In this document: in pieces, positions 1 through 6,949 of the stretch
Numbering within the stretch: position 1 is the stretch's first letter
How the letters are laid out: every line of letters begins with the position of its first letter
Source: Clostridiales bacterium UBA4821
Lineage (GTDB): Bacteria; Bacillota; Clostridia; Acetivibrionales; UBA4821
Direction of reading: 5' to 3'
Length of the DNA stretch: 23,842 bases
Assembly: GCA_002402315.1 (NCBI GenBank)
Contig: DHFP01000142.1
Coordinates: 1 to 23,842, forward strand
The notes under the pieces: model-generated
What the model was told of the DNA's origin: nothing
The model's input: the letters and a program-made list of their open reading frames with translations, nothing else
Database searches by the model: none
Program-made: the position numbers and the translations under genes

Positions 1-235
1 TGCTTTGCAGTATATTTGTACATGGATTCAGTCTCCTATGTGCAAGGTTTTTTAGTGAAAACTACTGTTTTCCATGCATTATTTTACCATAATATAGCTC
101 TTAATTCCAGTATTTATGCAGGTTTTACATCCGTTAAGCAAACCCTAGCTATTGTTACTACAGGTAAAATAGGATCAACTGTTCGGAAATATGCTGATGG
201 ACTGGCTTCAACATCCCCATGACATACAAAAGATT
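1..235. other. Left-edge stretch with no confident gene
   Basis: One plus-strand frame is open from the first base to a stop at 220-222, about 73 codons, ending 13 bases before the stop of the convergent thrC. It could be the 3' end of a gene entering from the left. I recognise no family in it, there is no hairpin between it and thrC, and the opposite strand also has a stretch of roughly 35 open codons here. I leave it unassigned. Confidence 0.25.
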
Positions 236-1738
236 TTATTCTACTTTTAGAATGTTCTTCACAAACTTTTTCATTTCATCTTTTTTACATGTTGAATCAT
301 GTAAAACCGGTTTTTTATTCAGGTCTTTAAGCTGATTTGGAATTAGGGTTTTTGTTGTGACTGACAGTAGGTTTAGTAATTCAAATTCACTTTTTTCCGC
401 TGTGGAGTTGGGTCCAACAAGCGCCTTCATTACACTCTGGTTAAATTTATACGGACTGGCTGTACTGGCTATGACGGTTTTTGATAAATCTTTGGACCTC
501 CTTGCATACTTCTGATACACGTGAAGTCCTACAGCAGTATGTGGGTCAATAACATATTTATATTTGTTATAGGTATCCTTTATCATTCTGAGCGTGTTTC
601 TTTCGCTGGTAAAATCAGCAACGAATTCACTTTTTATTTTTTTTAGTAATGTATTACTGACCTTATATGAGCCGGAATGCTTTAATTGGTCCATAAATCC
701 GGATACTTCTTCTGAATTGTGGTCTGATAGCTCGAACAGCAATCTTTCAAAGTTGCTTGATATTAGAATATCCATTGAAGGGGAGATAGTAGTTTTAATT
801 TCACGGTTTATATCGTATATCCCTGTTCTTAGGAATCTAACTAATACATTATTCTGATTTGTTGCTATAATCAGCTTATTTATAGGCAGACCCATTCTTT
901 TTGCATAGTAGGCAGCCATAATATTACCGAAGTTTCCGGTAGGAACACATATGTTTATTTTATCACCGAACTTTATATGAGAGGATTTAAGCAAATTGAT
1001 ATATGAGGAAAAATAGTATACTATCTGAGGAAGCAATCTTCCCCAGTTTATTGAATTGGCAGAAGTAAGTTTATAGCCTTGCTGGTTTAGTTGTTTGCCG
1101 ATAGCTTTGTCGTTAAATATTTCCTTTACACCTGTCTGTGCATGATCAAAATTCCCGTTGACACCAATAACATGAACATTGTTACCCTCTTGTGTTACCA
1201 TTTGCAGCTTTTGGATTTCACTTACGCCATCTTGAGGGTAAAATACAATAATTTTTGTTCCGGGAACGTTCTTGAAGCCTTCCAGGGCAGCTTTTCCCGT
1301 ATCGCCCGAGGTAGCTACAAGAATTACCAGTGTGCTTGGGTCATCCAATTTTTTTACTGCTGCAGTCAGCATATGGGGGAGAAGCTGCAGCGCCAGATCT
1401 TTGAATGCACATGTGGGGCCATGCCATAGCTCAAGAAGCAGCATTGTATCTGTTAAAGGTCTCAGCGGACAAATTAAAGGTGTAAAAAAGGTATGGAAGT
1501 TGTATGCCTTGGAAACACAATGTGTCAATTCCTTTTCATCAAAATCTGTAAGATACTTTTCAAGAATGTATTGGGCTATCTGTTGATATTTTTTGTTATA
1601 TAATCCAAGTAATTCATCATTACTTAGGACAGGTATGGATTCAGGAACATAAAGGCCGCCATCAGGGGCTATGCCTGCTCTAATTGCTTCTGAAGGAGAT
1701 GCTTTAGTTTTGTAGCCTCTTGTGCTTATATAGTTCAT
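236..1738 (-). CDS. thrC: Threonine synthase
   Basis: This PLP enzyme converts O-phospho-L-homoserine to L-threonine, the last step of threonine synthesis, in the cytoplasm. The 500-residue length fits the class with a long amino-terminal domain. The N-terminus (MNYISTRGY) and the early APDGGLYVPE segment are typical of ThrC. The motif WHGPTCAFKDLALQ places the PLP-binding lysine at about K113, and ATSGDTGKAALEG around 140-155 is the phosphate-binding loop. The start at 1738 is preceded by a good AGGAGG. The first 35 bases lie inside the end of the upstream 211-residue gene, so the two are probably co-transcribed and translationally coupled. The usual partners hom and thrB are not in the window. 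The identification is secure. Confidence 0.95.
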   Translation of the reverse strand: MNYISTRGYKTKASPSEAIRAGIAPDGGLYVPESIPVLSNDELLGLYNKKYQQIAQYILEKYLTDFDEKELTHCVSKAYNFHTFFTPLICPLRPLTDTMLLLELWHGPTCAFKDLALQLLPHMLTAAVKKLDDPSTLVILVATSGDTGKAALEGFKNVPGTKIIVFYPQDGVSEIQKLQMVTQEGNNVHVIGVNGNFDHAQTGVKEIFNDKAIGKQLNQQGYKLTSANSINWGRLLPQIVYYFSSYINLLKSSHIKFGDKINICVPTGNFGNIMAAYYAKRMGLPINKLIIATNQNNVLVRFLRTGIYDINREIKTTISPSMDILISSNFERLLFELSDHNSEEVSGFMDQLKHSGSYKVSNTLLKKIKSEFVADFTSERNTLRMIKDTYNKYKYVIDPHTAVGLHVYQKYARRSKDLSKTVIASTASPYKFNQSVMKALVGPNSTAEKSEFELLNLLSVTTKTLIPNQLKDLNKKPVLHDSTCKKDEMKKFVKNILKVE

Positions 1739-2339
1739 CCTGTCCTCCTATTTTTCCTGTCTTTACAGTATATACTTCCCCGTATGGGCCTGTAAAAATC
1801 ATCAGGTCTCCATTCTGCAGTTTTTTAAGCTGACCGTTACCTGCTAATTTATCAAAAAATAGATTTAATATAGTTTCATCAAAGTTCTTATGATTCTCTC
1901 TCAATTGTTGAATCAGATTGATTAAATACATCTCCTCAGAGCTGTTGTAAAGAATAGGCGAGCCCATAACTTTATTTTCCGGGTTAATATTTTCGGGAAG
2001 TATTGTGCATATCACAAGGCATTCAGGATTACGGTAGGTACCAAATACATACTCTGATAGCGGTATGATTGAGCGCAGGTATAAATCCTCTGTTTCTTTG
2101 ATGCCGTGAAGGGATTTATCGGCAATATAACAGTACCGGGGCTTAAGGTCAATTTTCAAGCATGAGAACTGATCGGATTTGTACTTTGGCATATCATCTT
2201 TCGGGGTTAACAAGGCTGATATACATGGGGTAGTATAACCATTGATAAGCACCTTCTTATCGGCTTTAACCGAGAGCTTAATTCCACAAGTTAATGCATT
2301 TTCTTTTTCATTATTAGGTATATAATAATACATTTCCAT
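1704..2339 (-). CDS. Hypothetical protein overlapping thrC
   Basis: I do not recognise this 211-residue protein. It has no signal peptide and no membrane segment, and looks soluble and cytoplasmic. It begins MEMYYYIPNN and contains a segment around residues 125-165 (SEEMYLINLIQQLRENHKNF) likely to be helical. The C-terminal part has a short beta-rich stretch (GDLMIFTGPYGEVYTVKTGK) that could be a small SH3-like or KOW-like fold, which is speculation. The ribosome binding site is weak (AATAAGG, rather distant), so the exact start is uncertain; a second ATG lies two codons in. Its end overlaps the thrC start by 35 bases. The overlap suggests a role linked to threonine synthesis, or merely compact packing. 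Confidence 0.7.
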   Translation of the reverse strand: MEMYYYIPNNEKENALTCGIKLSVKADKKVLINGYTTPCISALLTPKDDMPKYKSDQFSCLKIDLKPRYCYIADKSLHGIKETEDLYLRSIIPLSEYVFGTYRNPECLVICTILPENINPENKVMGSPILYNSSEEMYLINLIQQLRENHKNFDETILNLFFDKLAGNGQLKKLQNGDLMIFTGPYGEVYTVKTGKIGGQDELYKHKRLQN

Positions 2340-2372
2340 TTATATCACGCTGCCTTATTGTTCTCTTCAAAT

Positions 2373-2378
2373 ATTATA
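2373..2378 (-). promoter_or_regulatory. Candidate -10 box for the hypothetical-thrC unit
   Basis: A perfect TATAAT on the minus strand lies 33 bases before the ATG of the 211-residue gene and just after the por operon terminator. No convincing -35 box stands 16-18 bases upstream, so this is only a candidate. Confidence 0.3.
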
Positions 2379-2410
2379 ATCAGGTTTCGGTAAAAATGAT
2401 AGGGGTTTTT

Positions 2411-2438
2411 AAAAGGGGAACCGTATAGTTCCCCTTTT
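2411..2438 (-). terminator. Intrinsic terminator of the por operon
   Basis: A perfect 11-base stem (AAAAGGGGAAC and its complement) encloses a 6-base loop. On the minus strand the 3' arm ends in CCCCTTTT. It lies 10 bases after the porB stop, so it should end the porCDAB transcript before the downstream hypothetical-thrC pair. Confidence 0.85.
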
Positions 2439-2448
2439 AGATAAGATT

Positions 2449-3396
2449 TTACTGGCAATTTTCTCCTTCAAGCTTCAACAGTTCATTCCACCTATTATCA
2501 ACCTCAGCCTGGACATCCTCTATCATCCACTCATTGCCTGGCTTAAGCATATGCTTGAACCTTGCCTGAGGCTTTAGAAACTCTTCAACAGGCAGTTTAT
2601 TCTTCGGCTTGTAGGTTATCTTGTATTTGCCGTTTTCTACTTCATATAGAGGCCAGAAGCATGTTTCAACCGCCAGCCTTATAATATCCATTAGATTAGG
2701 TGTATCATAGCCCCATCCTCTTGGACATGGAGCAAGTACGTTCAGGAATGCAGGTCCCTTTGTGTATATCGCTTTTTCAGCTTTCTCGGTCAGGTCCTTA
2801 AAATTGCCTAAAGGTGCAGTCTGAGCAACATATGGTAGATGGTGGTTAGCCATTACCATTGTGAGGTCTTTCCTGTACTGCTGCTTTCCGGGTATCTTTT
2901 CTCCGGCCGGAGAAGTTGTAGTATCTGTATACTTTGGAGTGGCTGAAGAACGCTGGATACCGGTATTCATGTATGCTTCATTGTCATAGCACACATAAAC
3001 CATATCGTGTCCTCTTTCCATTGCGCCTGACAGCGACTGAAGGCCTATGTCATAAGTTCCTCCATCTCCGCCGAAAGCTATAAACTTAACTTCTTTGCCT
3101 TCAGGAATTTTTCCTTTCCTCTTTAATGCAGTGTAGGCTGCTTCTGCCCCGGAGACTGTTGCACCTGCATTTTCAAAAGCACTATGGATAAAGGAATCCT
3201 TCCAGGAAGTAAATGGGTAAAGAAAGGTAGATACTTCAAGACAGCCTGTAGCTCCACCTATAACTGCATGGTCTTCGGGTTTTAAAGCCCTAAGAACACC
3301 CCTTACTACTACAGGTGCTCCGCACCCTGCACACATTCTATGACCACCCGTAAATCTTTCAGGTTTTATTGCTGCTTCCTTTAAATTGTATGCCAT
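2449..3396 (-). CDS. porB: Pyruvate:ferredoxin oxidoreductase, beta subunit (TPP-binding)
   Basis: This is the thiamine-pyrophosphate and [4Fe-4S] subunit of the enzyme that oxidises pyruvate with CoA to acetyl-CoA, CO2 and reduced ferredoxin. The 315 residues fit the beta subunit. Cluster cysteines are visible in MCAGCGAP near the N-terminus (CxxC), in TGCLEV, and in LAPCPRGWGYD. The TPP/Mg motif is FGGDGGTYDIGLQS followed by the YDNEAYMNTGIQRS segment, which is characteristic of PorB. AAGGAGG stands just before the start. It is the last gene of the operon, 64 bases after porA and 10 bases before a strong terminator. Related 2-oxoacid (branched-chain) enzymes share the architecture, but the close match to the pyruvate-type motifs favours POR. 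Confidence 0.93.
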   Translation of the reverse strand: MAYNLKEAAIKPERFTGGHRMCAGCGAPVVVRGVLRALKPEDHAVIGGATGCLEVSTFLYPFTSWKDSFIHSAFENAGATVSGAEAAYTALKRKGKIPEGKEVKFIAFGGDGGTYDIGLQSLSGAMERGHDMVYVCYDNEAYMNTGIQRSSATPKYTDTTTSPAGEKIPGKQQYRKDLTMVMANHHLPYVAQTAPLGNFKDLTEKAEKAIYTKGPAFLNVLAPCPRGWGYDTPNLMDIIRLAVETCFWPLYEVENGKYKITYKPKNKLPVEEFLKPQARFKHMLKPGNEWMIEDVQAEVDNRWNELLKLEGENCQ

Positions 3397-3460
3397 TTTA
3401 TACCTCCTTACATTTCAATAGTTACAAGATTTTTGCCAATAACTAACAGCCATTAGCCAA

Positions 3461-4645
3461 TTATTCTCTAACACCAAGGTAGTTGTAAACTGACTCAACT
3501 TTACCCTGGTCAACTGTTTTTAACAGGTCGTTGTACACCTTTTCTATATCATCAGTTTTTACATCTCTTCCGCCAAGACCGTAGATGTAATTGACCATCT
3601 TTACATTATACACACCTTTTACCAGCAGTGCACTGGTAATTTCAGTGAACAGCGGGCCTCCGGCAGCGTTGAAGCTGTCTGCTTTATCCATGACGGCCAC
3701 AGCTTTGCAATTCTTGAGTACACTTGATATCTCATCAACGGGGAATGGCCTGAAAACCCGTGGTTTAACCAGCCCAGCCTTAATACCCTTTTCCCTGAAC
3801 TGGTTTACTACAAACTTAGCTGTTCCCGCGGTAGAGTTAAGAACTACTACTGCTATTTCGGCATCATCCATCTTATAGGTTTCAAGAAAGCCATACTTCC
3901 TGCCTGATACCTTTGCGAATTCCTCAGAAACATCATGGATAACCTTCATGGCATTCATCATGCATTGTGACTGCTGCCTTTTATGCTCAAAACAGTAATC
4001 TTGTAAATCCAAAGGCCCGACCGATATGGGGCTTTCACTGTCAAGGAGGTAACTGTCAGGTTTGTATTCGCCAACAAATTTTTTTACAATGTCATCCTCA
4101 AGTAATTCAATGTTCTCAAGAGAGTGACTGGTAATAAACCCGTCCAGGCAGACCATTACGGGAAGCTTTACATCGAGGTGTTCAGCTATTCTCACAGCCA
4201 TAATCATATTATCATAGGCTTCCTGGTTATCTTCGCAGTAAAGCTGTATCCAGCCGGAGTCCCTGGCACCCATTGAATCGCTGTGATCGTTATGTATATT
4301 TAAGGGTCCGGATAGGGTTCTATTCACACATGCCATTATAATTGGGAGTTTTAATGAAGCTGCAATATAGAGCACCTCCCACATCAGAGCCAAGCCATTT
4401 GCTGAAGTAGCCGTCATGGCTCTGGCTCCTGCAGACGAAGCGCCTACGCAGGCGCTCATAGCGCTGTGCTCACTTTCAACCGCTACAAATTCCGTATCAA
4501 CAGAACCATTTGCAACAAATGTTGAGAAATATTGCGGAATTTCGGTTGAAGGAGTAATGGGGAAAGCTGCAACAACGTCAGGATTAATTTGCTTCATAGC
4601 GGTAGCCACTGCTTCATTTCCGCTTAATCTATCTCTAATAGCCAT
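3461..4645 (-). CDS. porA: Pyruvate:ferredoxin oxidoreductase, alpha subunit
   Basis: The alpha subunit (394 residues) pairs with beta to form the TPP active site and contributes the transketolase-pyrimidine-like domain. The opening LSGNEAVATAMKQINPDVVA followed by AFPITPSTEIPQYFS is the family signature, where the threonine and proline of PITPSTE contact cofactor and substrate. The FVAVESEHSAMSACVGASSA segment is also conserved. The C-terminal third (domain II, with the segment VLKNCKAVAVMDKADSFNAAG) corresponds to the shared dehydrogenase C-terminal domain. The gene starts 3 bases after the porD stop with GGAGGGAAAAT in front, so the operon is tightly packed here. A 64-base gap to porB follows. 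Confidence 0.94.
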   Translation of the reverse strand: MAIRDRLSGNEAVATAMKQINPDVVAAFPITPSTEIPQYFSTFVANGSVDTEFVAVESEHSAMSACVGASSAGARAMTATSANGLALMWEVLYIAASLKLPIIMACVNRTLSGPLNIHNDHSDSMGARDSGWIQLYCEDNQEAYDNMIMAVRIAEHLDVKLPVMVCLDGFITSHSLENIELLEDDIVKKFVGEYKPDSYLLDSESPISVGPLDLQDYCFEHKRQQSQCMMNAMKVIHDVSEEFAKVSGRKYGFLETYKMDDAEIAVVVLNSTAGTAKFVVNQFREKGIKAGLVKPRVFRPFPVDEISSVLKNCKAVAVMDKADSFNAAGGPLFTEITSALLVKGVYNVKMVNYIYGLGGRDVKTDDIEKVYNDLLKTVDQGKVESVYNYLGVRE

Positions 4646-4648
4646 AAA

Positions 4649-4966
4649 CTATTTTCCCTCCTCTACAAAGTCTATTGCTTTAAACGGACAAACCTTGTAA
4701 CATACACCGCAGCCCTTGCAGTGATCATAGTCGAAGTCTACCCTTTTTCCGGTATTGGGATCTATAAGTATTGATGTGTCAGGACAAACCGGATAGCATA
4801 ACAGGCATTGTTTACACTTTTCCTCAAGCCATATGGGCCTCATGGACCTCCAGTCACCCGTAGGGAAGTCGGTTGCATTACCGGGAGTGCATATGTTTCC
4901 GCCCTCGGTTATTTCCTTCCAGGTAACATCCCTGGTTATAACTTTCTTATTGTTGCAGTTGCTCAT
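4649..4966 (-). CDS. porD: Pyruvate:ferredoxin oxidoreductase, delta subunit (2x[4Fe-4S] ferredoxin-like)
   Basis: This is the small electron-transfer subunit (105 residues), which relays electrons from the TPP site to external ferredoxin. Two cysteine clusters are visible: CKQCLLCYPVCP and CKGCGVCYKVCP, the CxxCxxCxxxCP pattern of a bacterial-type 2[4Fe-4S] domain in the C-terminal half. The N-terminal half (ending GDWRSMRPIWLEEK) is the usual PorD lead-in. The ATG overlaps the porC stop in an ATGA arrangement (4 bases), and GGAGG stands a short distance before it, so translational coupling with porC is likely. Confidence 0.94.
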   Translation of the reverse strand: MSNCNNKKVITRDVTWKEITEGGNICTPGNATDFPTGDWRSMRPIWLEEKCKQCLLCYPVCPDTSILIDPNTGKRVDFDYDHCKGCGVCYKVCPFKAIDFVEEGK

Positions 4967-5541
4967 AGTCCTTTTACCTCCTCCATAGCCCTACTCAGAG
5001 CTTTAAGATTTCCTTCAATCACCCCCGGCTTTTTAGCAAACTTATGATGAAGGGATTCCTCCATATCCTTCAAGAACCTTTCTTCATCCACAATCTTGCT
5101 TACCTTGACTATAGCTGCAAGCATAGGCATATTCGGAAAATATTTACCCAAGGCTTCCATTGAAATTGTCCTGGCATCTATTGTACATACTTTTCCTTTA
5201 TAGCCCTTCAACAAAGGTTTTATTTCTTCAGGGGATTTTGCAGTATTGATTATCATTCCTCCATCTTCTTTTAGACCAAGGGTAACATCTACTGAGGTGA
5301 GTAGGGTATCATCCACAACTACTACATAGTCTGGTTCATAGATATTACTGTGAATTGAAATTCTTTCATCGCTTATCCTGTTATAAGCTGTAATTGGTGC
5401 ACCCATTCTTTCAGGTCCATACTCAGGGAATCCTTGAACGTATTTACCTGTATTAAAGGCTGCATCAGCAAGAAGTAAGGATGCTGTCTTAGCACCTTGA
5501 CCGCCTCTTCCATGCCACCTTATTTCTACAACATTGCTCAT
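4963..5541 (-). CDS. porC: Pyruvate:ferredoxin oxidoreductase, gamma subunit
   Basis: The gamma subunit (192 residues) is the CoA-binding Rossmann-like component of four-subunit POR. The N-terminal signature RWHGRGGQGAKTASLLLADA and the following GFPEYGPERMGAPITAYNR are diagnostic of the family. I chose the ATG at 5541 because AGGAGG sits 8 bases in front; the TTG one codon earlier would be closer than usual. It is the first gene of porC-porD-porA-porB, an order known from cellulolytic clostridia and other anaerobes. The 193-base upstream gap is AT-rich and must hold the operon promoter. A TATAAT is present there, but no matching -35 box could be picked out. Confidence 0.93.
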   Translation of the reverse strand: MSNVVEIRWHGRGGQGAKTASLLLADAAFNTGKYVQGFPEYGPERMGAPITAYNRISDERISIHSNIYEPDYVVVVDDTLLTSVDVTLGLKEDGGMIINTAKSPEEIKPLLKGYKGKVCTIDARTISMEALGKYFPNMPMLAAIVKVSKIVDEERFLKDMEESLHHKFAKKPGVIEGNLKALSRAMEEVKGL

Positions 5542-5734
5542 CAATTTCGCCTCCTGTTAATAAAACTAAGAATAAAGTAACTGATTTATTTGCAATTAAT
5601 TTTTATTGATATTATTATATACAAAACCAAAATAAATTACTTTTTTATTAAAATATCAAGCAAGAAACAATCAATTTAATCTAAACTTATTATAGTAGTA
5701 CCTGGTAATATATGCAAGTAATAATTCTTATACT

Positions 5735-6613
5735 TTAGTGGCTTACAAAAGTGCATTTTGATTTATCCATTATAAATGATTTTGTTAAAGCATTTCTATC
5801 TGAGTCAGAGAAGGTAAATTGCTTTAATAATAGTTGATCTTTTTGATTTTTAGTATCAAATTGGTTGTATATCTTTATATCTCCATATGTATATTTATCC
5901 ATGGACTGTCCTAATGGATTTCTTTGTTCTGATTTTCTGGCATAGGTTACCCCTGACCATACTGCTTTATAGTCATCATCAATGCTCATAATTACATAAG
6001 ATTTACCTTCAGAGAGCTGTTTGTCGTAATTATAGGTATTGATAACCACATAGTCGTCAGTAATTTCTACTTTATCGGTATCTCCATCTATGTCTAACTT
6101 CTTGACTATTTCGAAATTCCCATTGGTATTTTTGAAAATGTATTTTTCATCTCCGGAATACTGACCCAACTTTGAAACCACTAAAATAATAGACTCTCCC
6201 AGGATGTTATCGGGGTTCTTTTTGTTAAAGTAGTATTTATAAAAGTTATCCGATATGTAGAATCTTATATATTGACTTGCGTTTCCACTGATTTGTTGAT
6301 TCATAAGCTGCCGAACCTTGTTGTCAATATTTTCTTTAGATTTAAATTCATATATTTTTGAGGCAATTTTTTTCTTAAGTTGTTCAATAGATTTGAATTC
6401 TACCGGTTCAACCTTTATTTGAGGCAGGTCAATTTCCGTGTTGGTAACTGCTTTATTACTTTTCCCGGCTTTATTGTTATCATATTTCGAACTTGTATTG
6501 GTATTGGTTTGTCCTGTCATCAGTAAAGCAATAACAGCCATAAATGCAATAATAACTAAAACCGCAACAATAAAAATCAAGGACCGTATTTGAGTAATAT
6601 TACTTCTTTTCAT
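5735..6613 (-). CDS. Membrane-anchored hypothetical protein
   Basis: I do not recognise the family. The 292-residue protein has a short basic start (MKRSNITQIR), one hydrophobic helix at about residues 11-33, then a Ser/Thr/Asn/Lys-rich linker to about residue 60. The remaining roughly 230 residues look like an extracellular mixed alpha/beta domain. Residues 70-105 are charged and probably helical (SIEQLKKKIASKIYEFKSKE), and the second half is rich in beta strands and aromatic residues. There is no lipobox cysteine, so a single-pass membrane anchor is more likely than a lipoprotein. GGAGGTG precedes the ATG. It is separated from porC by 190 bases and looks independently transcribed. A short reading frame overlaps its start. 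Confidence 0.75.
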   Translation of the reverse strand: MKRSNITQIRSLIFIVAVLVIIAFMAVIALLMTGQTNTNTSSKYDNNKAGKSNKAVTNTEIDLPQIKVEPVEFKSIEQLKKKIASKIYEFKSKENIDNKVRQLMNQQISGNASQYIRFYISDNFYKYYFNKKNPDNILGESIILVVSKLGQYSGDEKYIFKNTNGNFEIVKKLDIDGDTDKVEITDDYVVINTYNYDKQLSEGKSYVIMSIDDDYKAVWSGVTYARKSEQRNPLGQSMDKYTYGDIKIYNQFDTKNQKDQLLLKQFTFSDSDRNALTKSFIMDKSKCTFVSH

Positions 6614-6660
6614 ACTTCACCTCCATTAAAATCATATCCCACTACGGTAGAAAAACTCAT
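6610..6660 (-). other. Possible 16-residue leader ORF overlapping the start of the membrane protein gene
   Basis: The short frame reads MSFSTVVGYDFNGGEV and ends in a TGA that overlaps the ATG of the 292-residue gene. A strong GAGGAGG stands 11 bases before it. That same site also serves an ATG ATA TGA mini-frame 6 bases downstream of it. It could be a coupling leader peptide, or chance. Confidence 0.25.
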
Positions 6661-6949
6661 ATCATAACAATCCTCCTCGTATAATCAAGTTTTACAAATG
6701 CTATTATATATTAAAGGAAAAATTTTGTCAGTATAGATAGAAATATTAAGATAATAAAATGAATTTTCGGCACCTTATCAAGATACTTGAACTTAAAGGC
6801 ATGAAGAGATATTATAATACATATTTATTTCTAAAATTAATGTCAAGAAGGTTAAGAGCTTATCCGTGAATAAGGGTGTTGCGTATTTTGGAAAATCAGC
6901 AGTCAATAAGTAGTACAATTATTTGCGGATAAGCTCTAAGGGAGAAGGA
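6614..6949. other. Divergent intergenic region
   Basis: This 336-base AT-rich gap separates two divergently transcribed genes. It contains the leader of the minus-strand membrane protein (GAGGAGG plus short frames) and, next to the plus-strand gene, a 12-base inverted repeat that is listed separately. I see no other gene, and no promoter pair that I would defend. Confidence 0.6.
6855..6937. repeat. 12-base inverted repeat spanning 83 bases
   Basis: AGAGCTTATCCG at 6855-6866 is exactly complementary to CGGATAAGCTCT at 6926-6937. The right arm ends 3 bases before the GGAG ribosome binding site of the FAD oxidoreductase. The enclosed 59 bases carry no gene. It could be a miniature mobile-element remnant (terminal repeats), or a long-range hairpin in the 5' leader that affects translation of the next gene. 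Confidence 0.6.

Noticed and set aside
3411..3450. Repetitive TTAGCCA/TAACTAACAG-like text between porA and porB, and similar TTAACAGTTGGCAGTTGATAG text after dapF
   Set aside because: It may be a degenerate intergenic repeat, but only short imperfect units are present and nothing functional can be supported.
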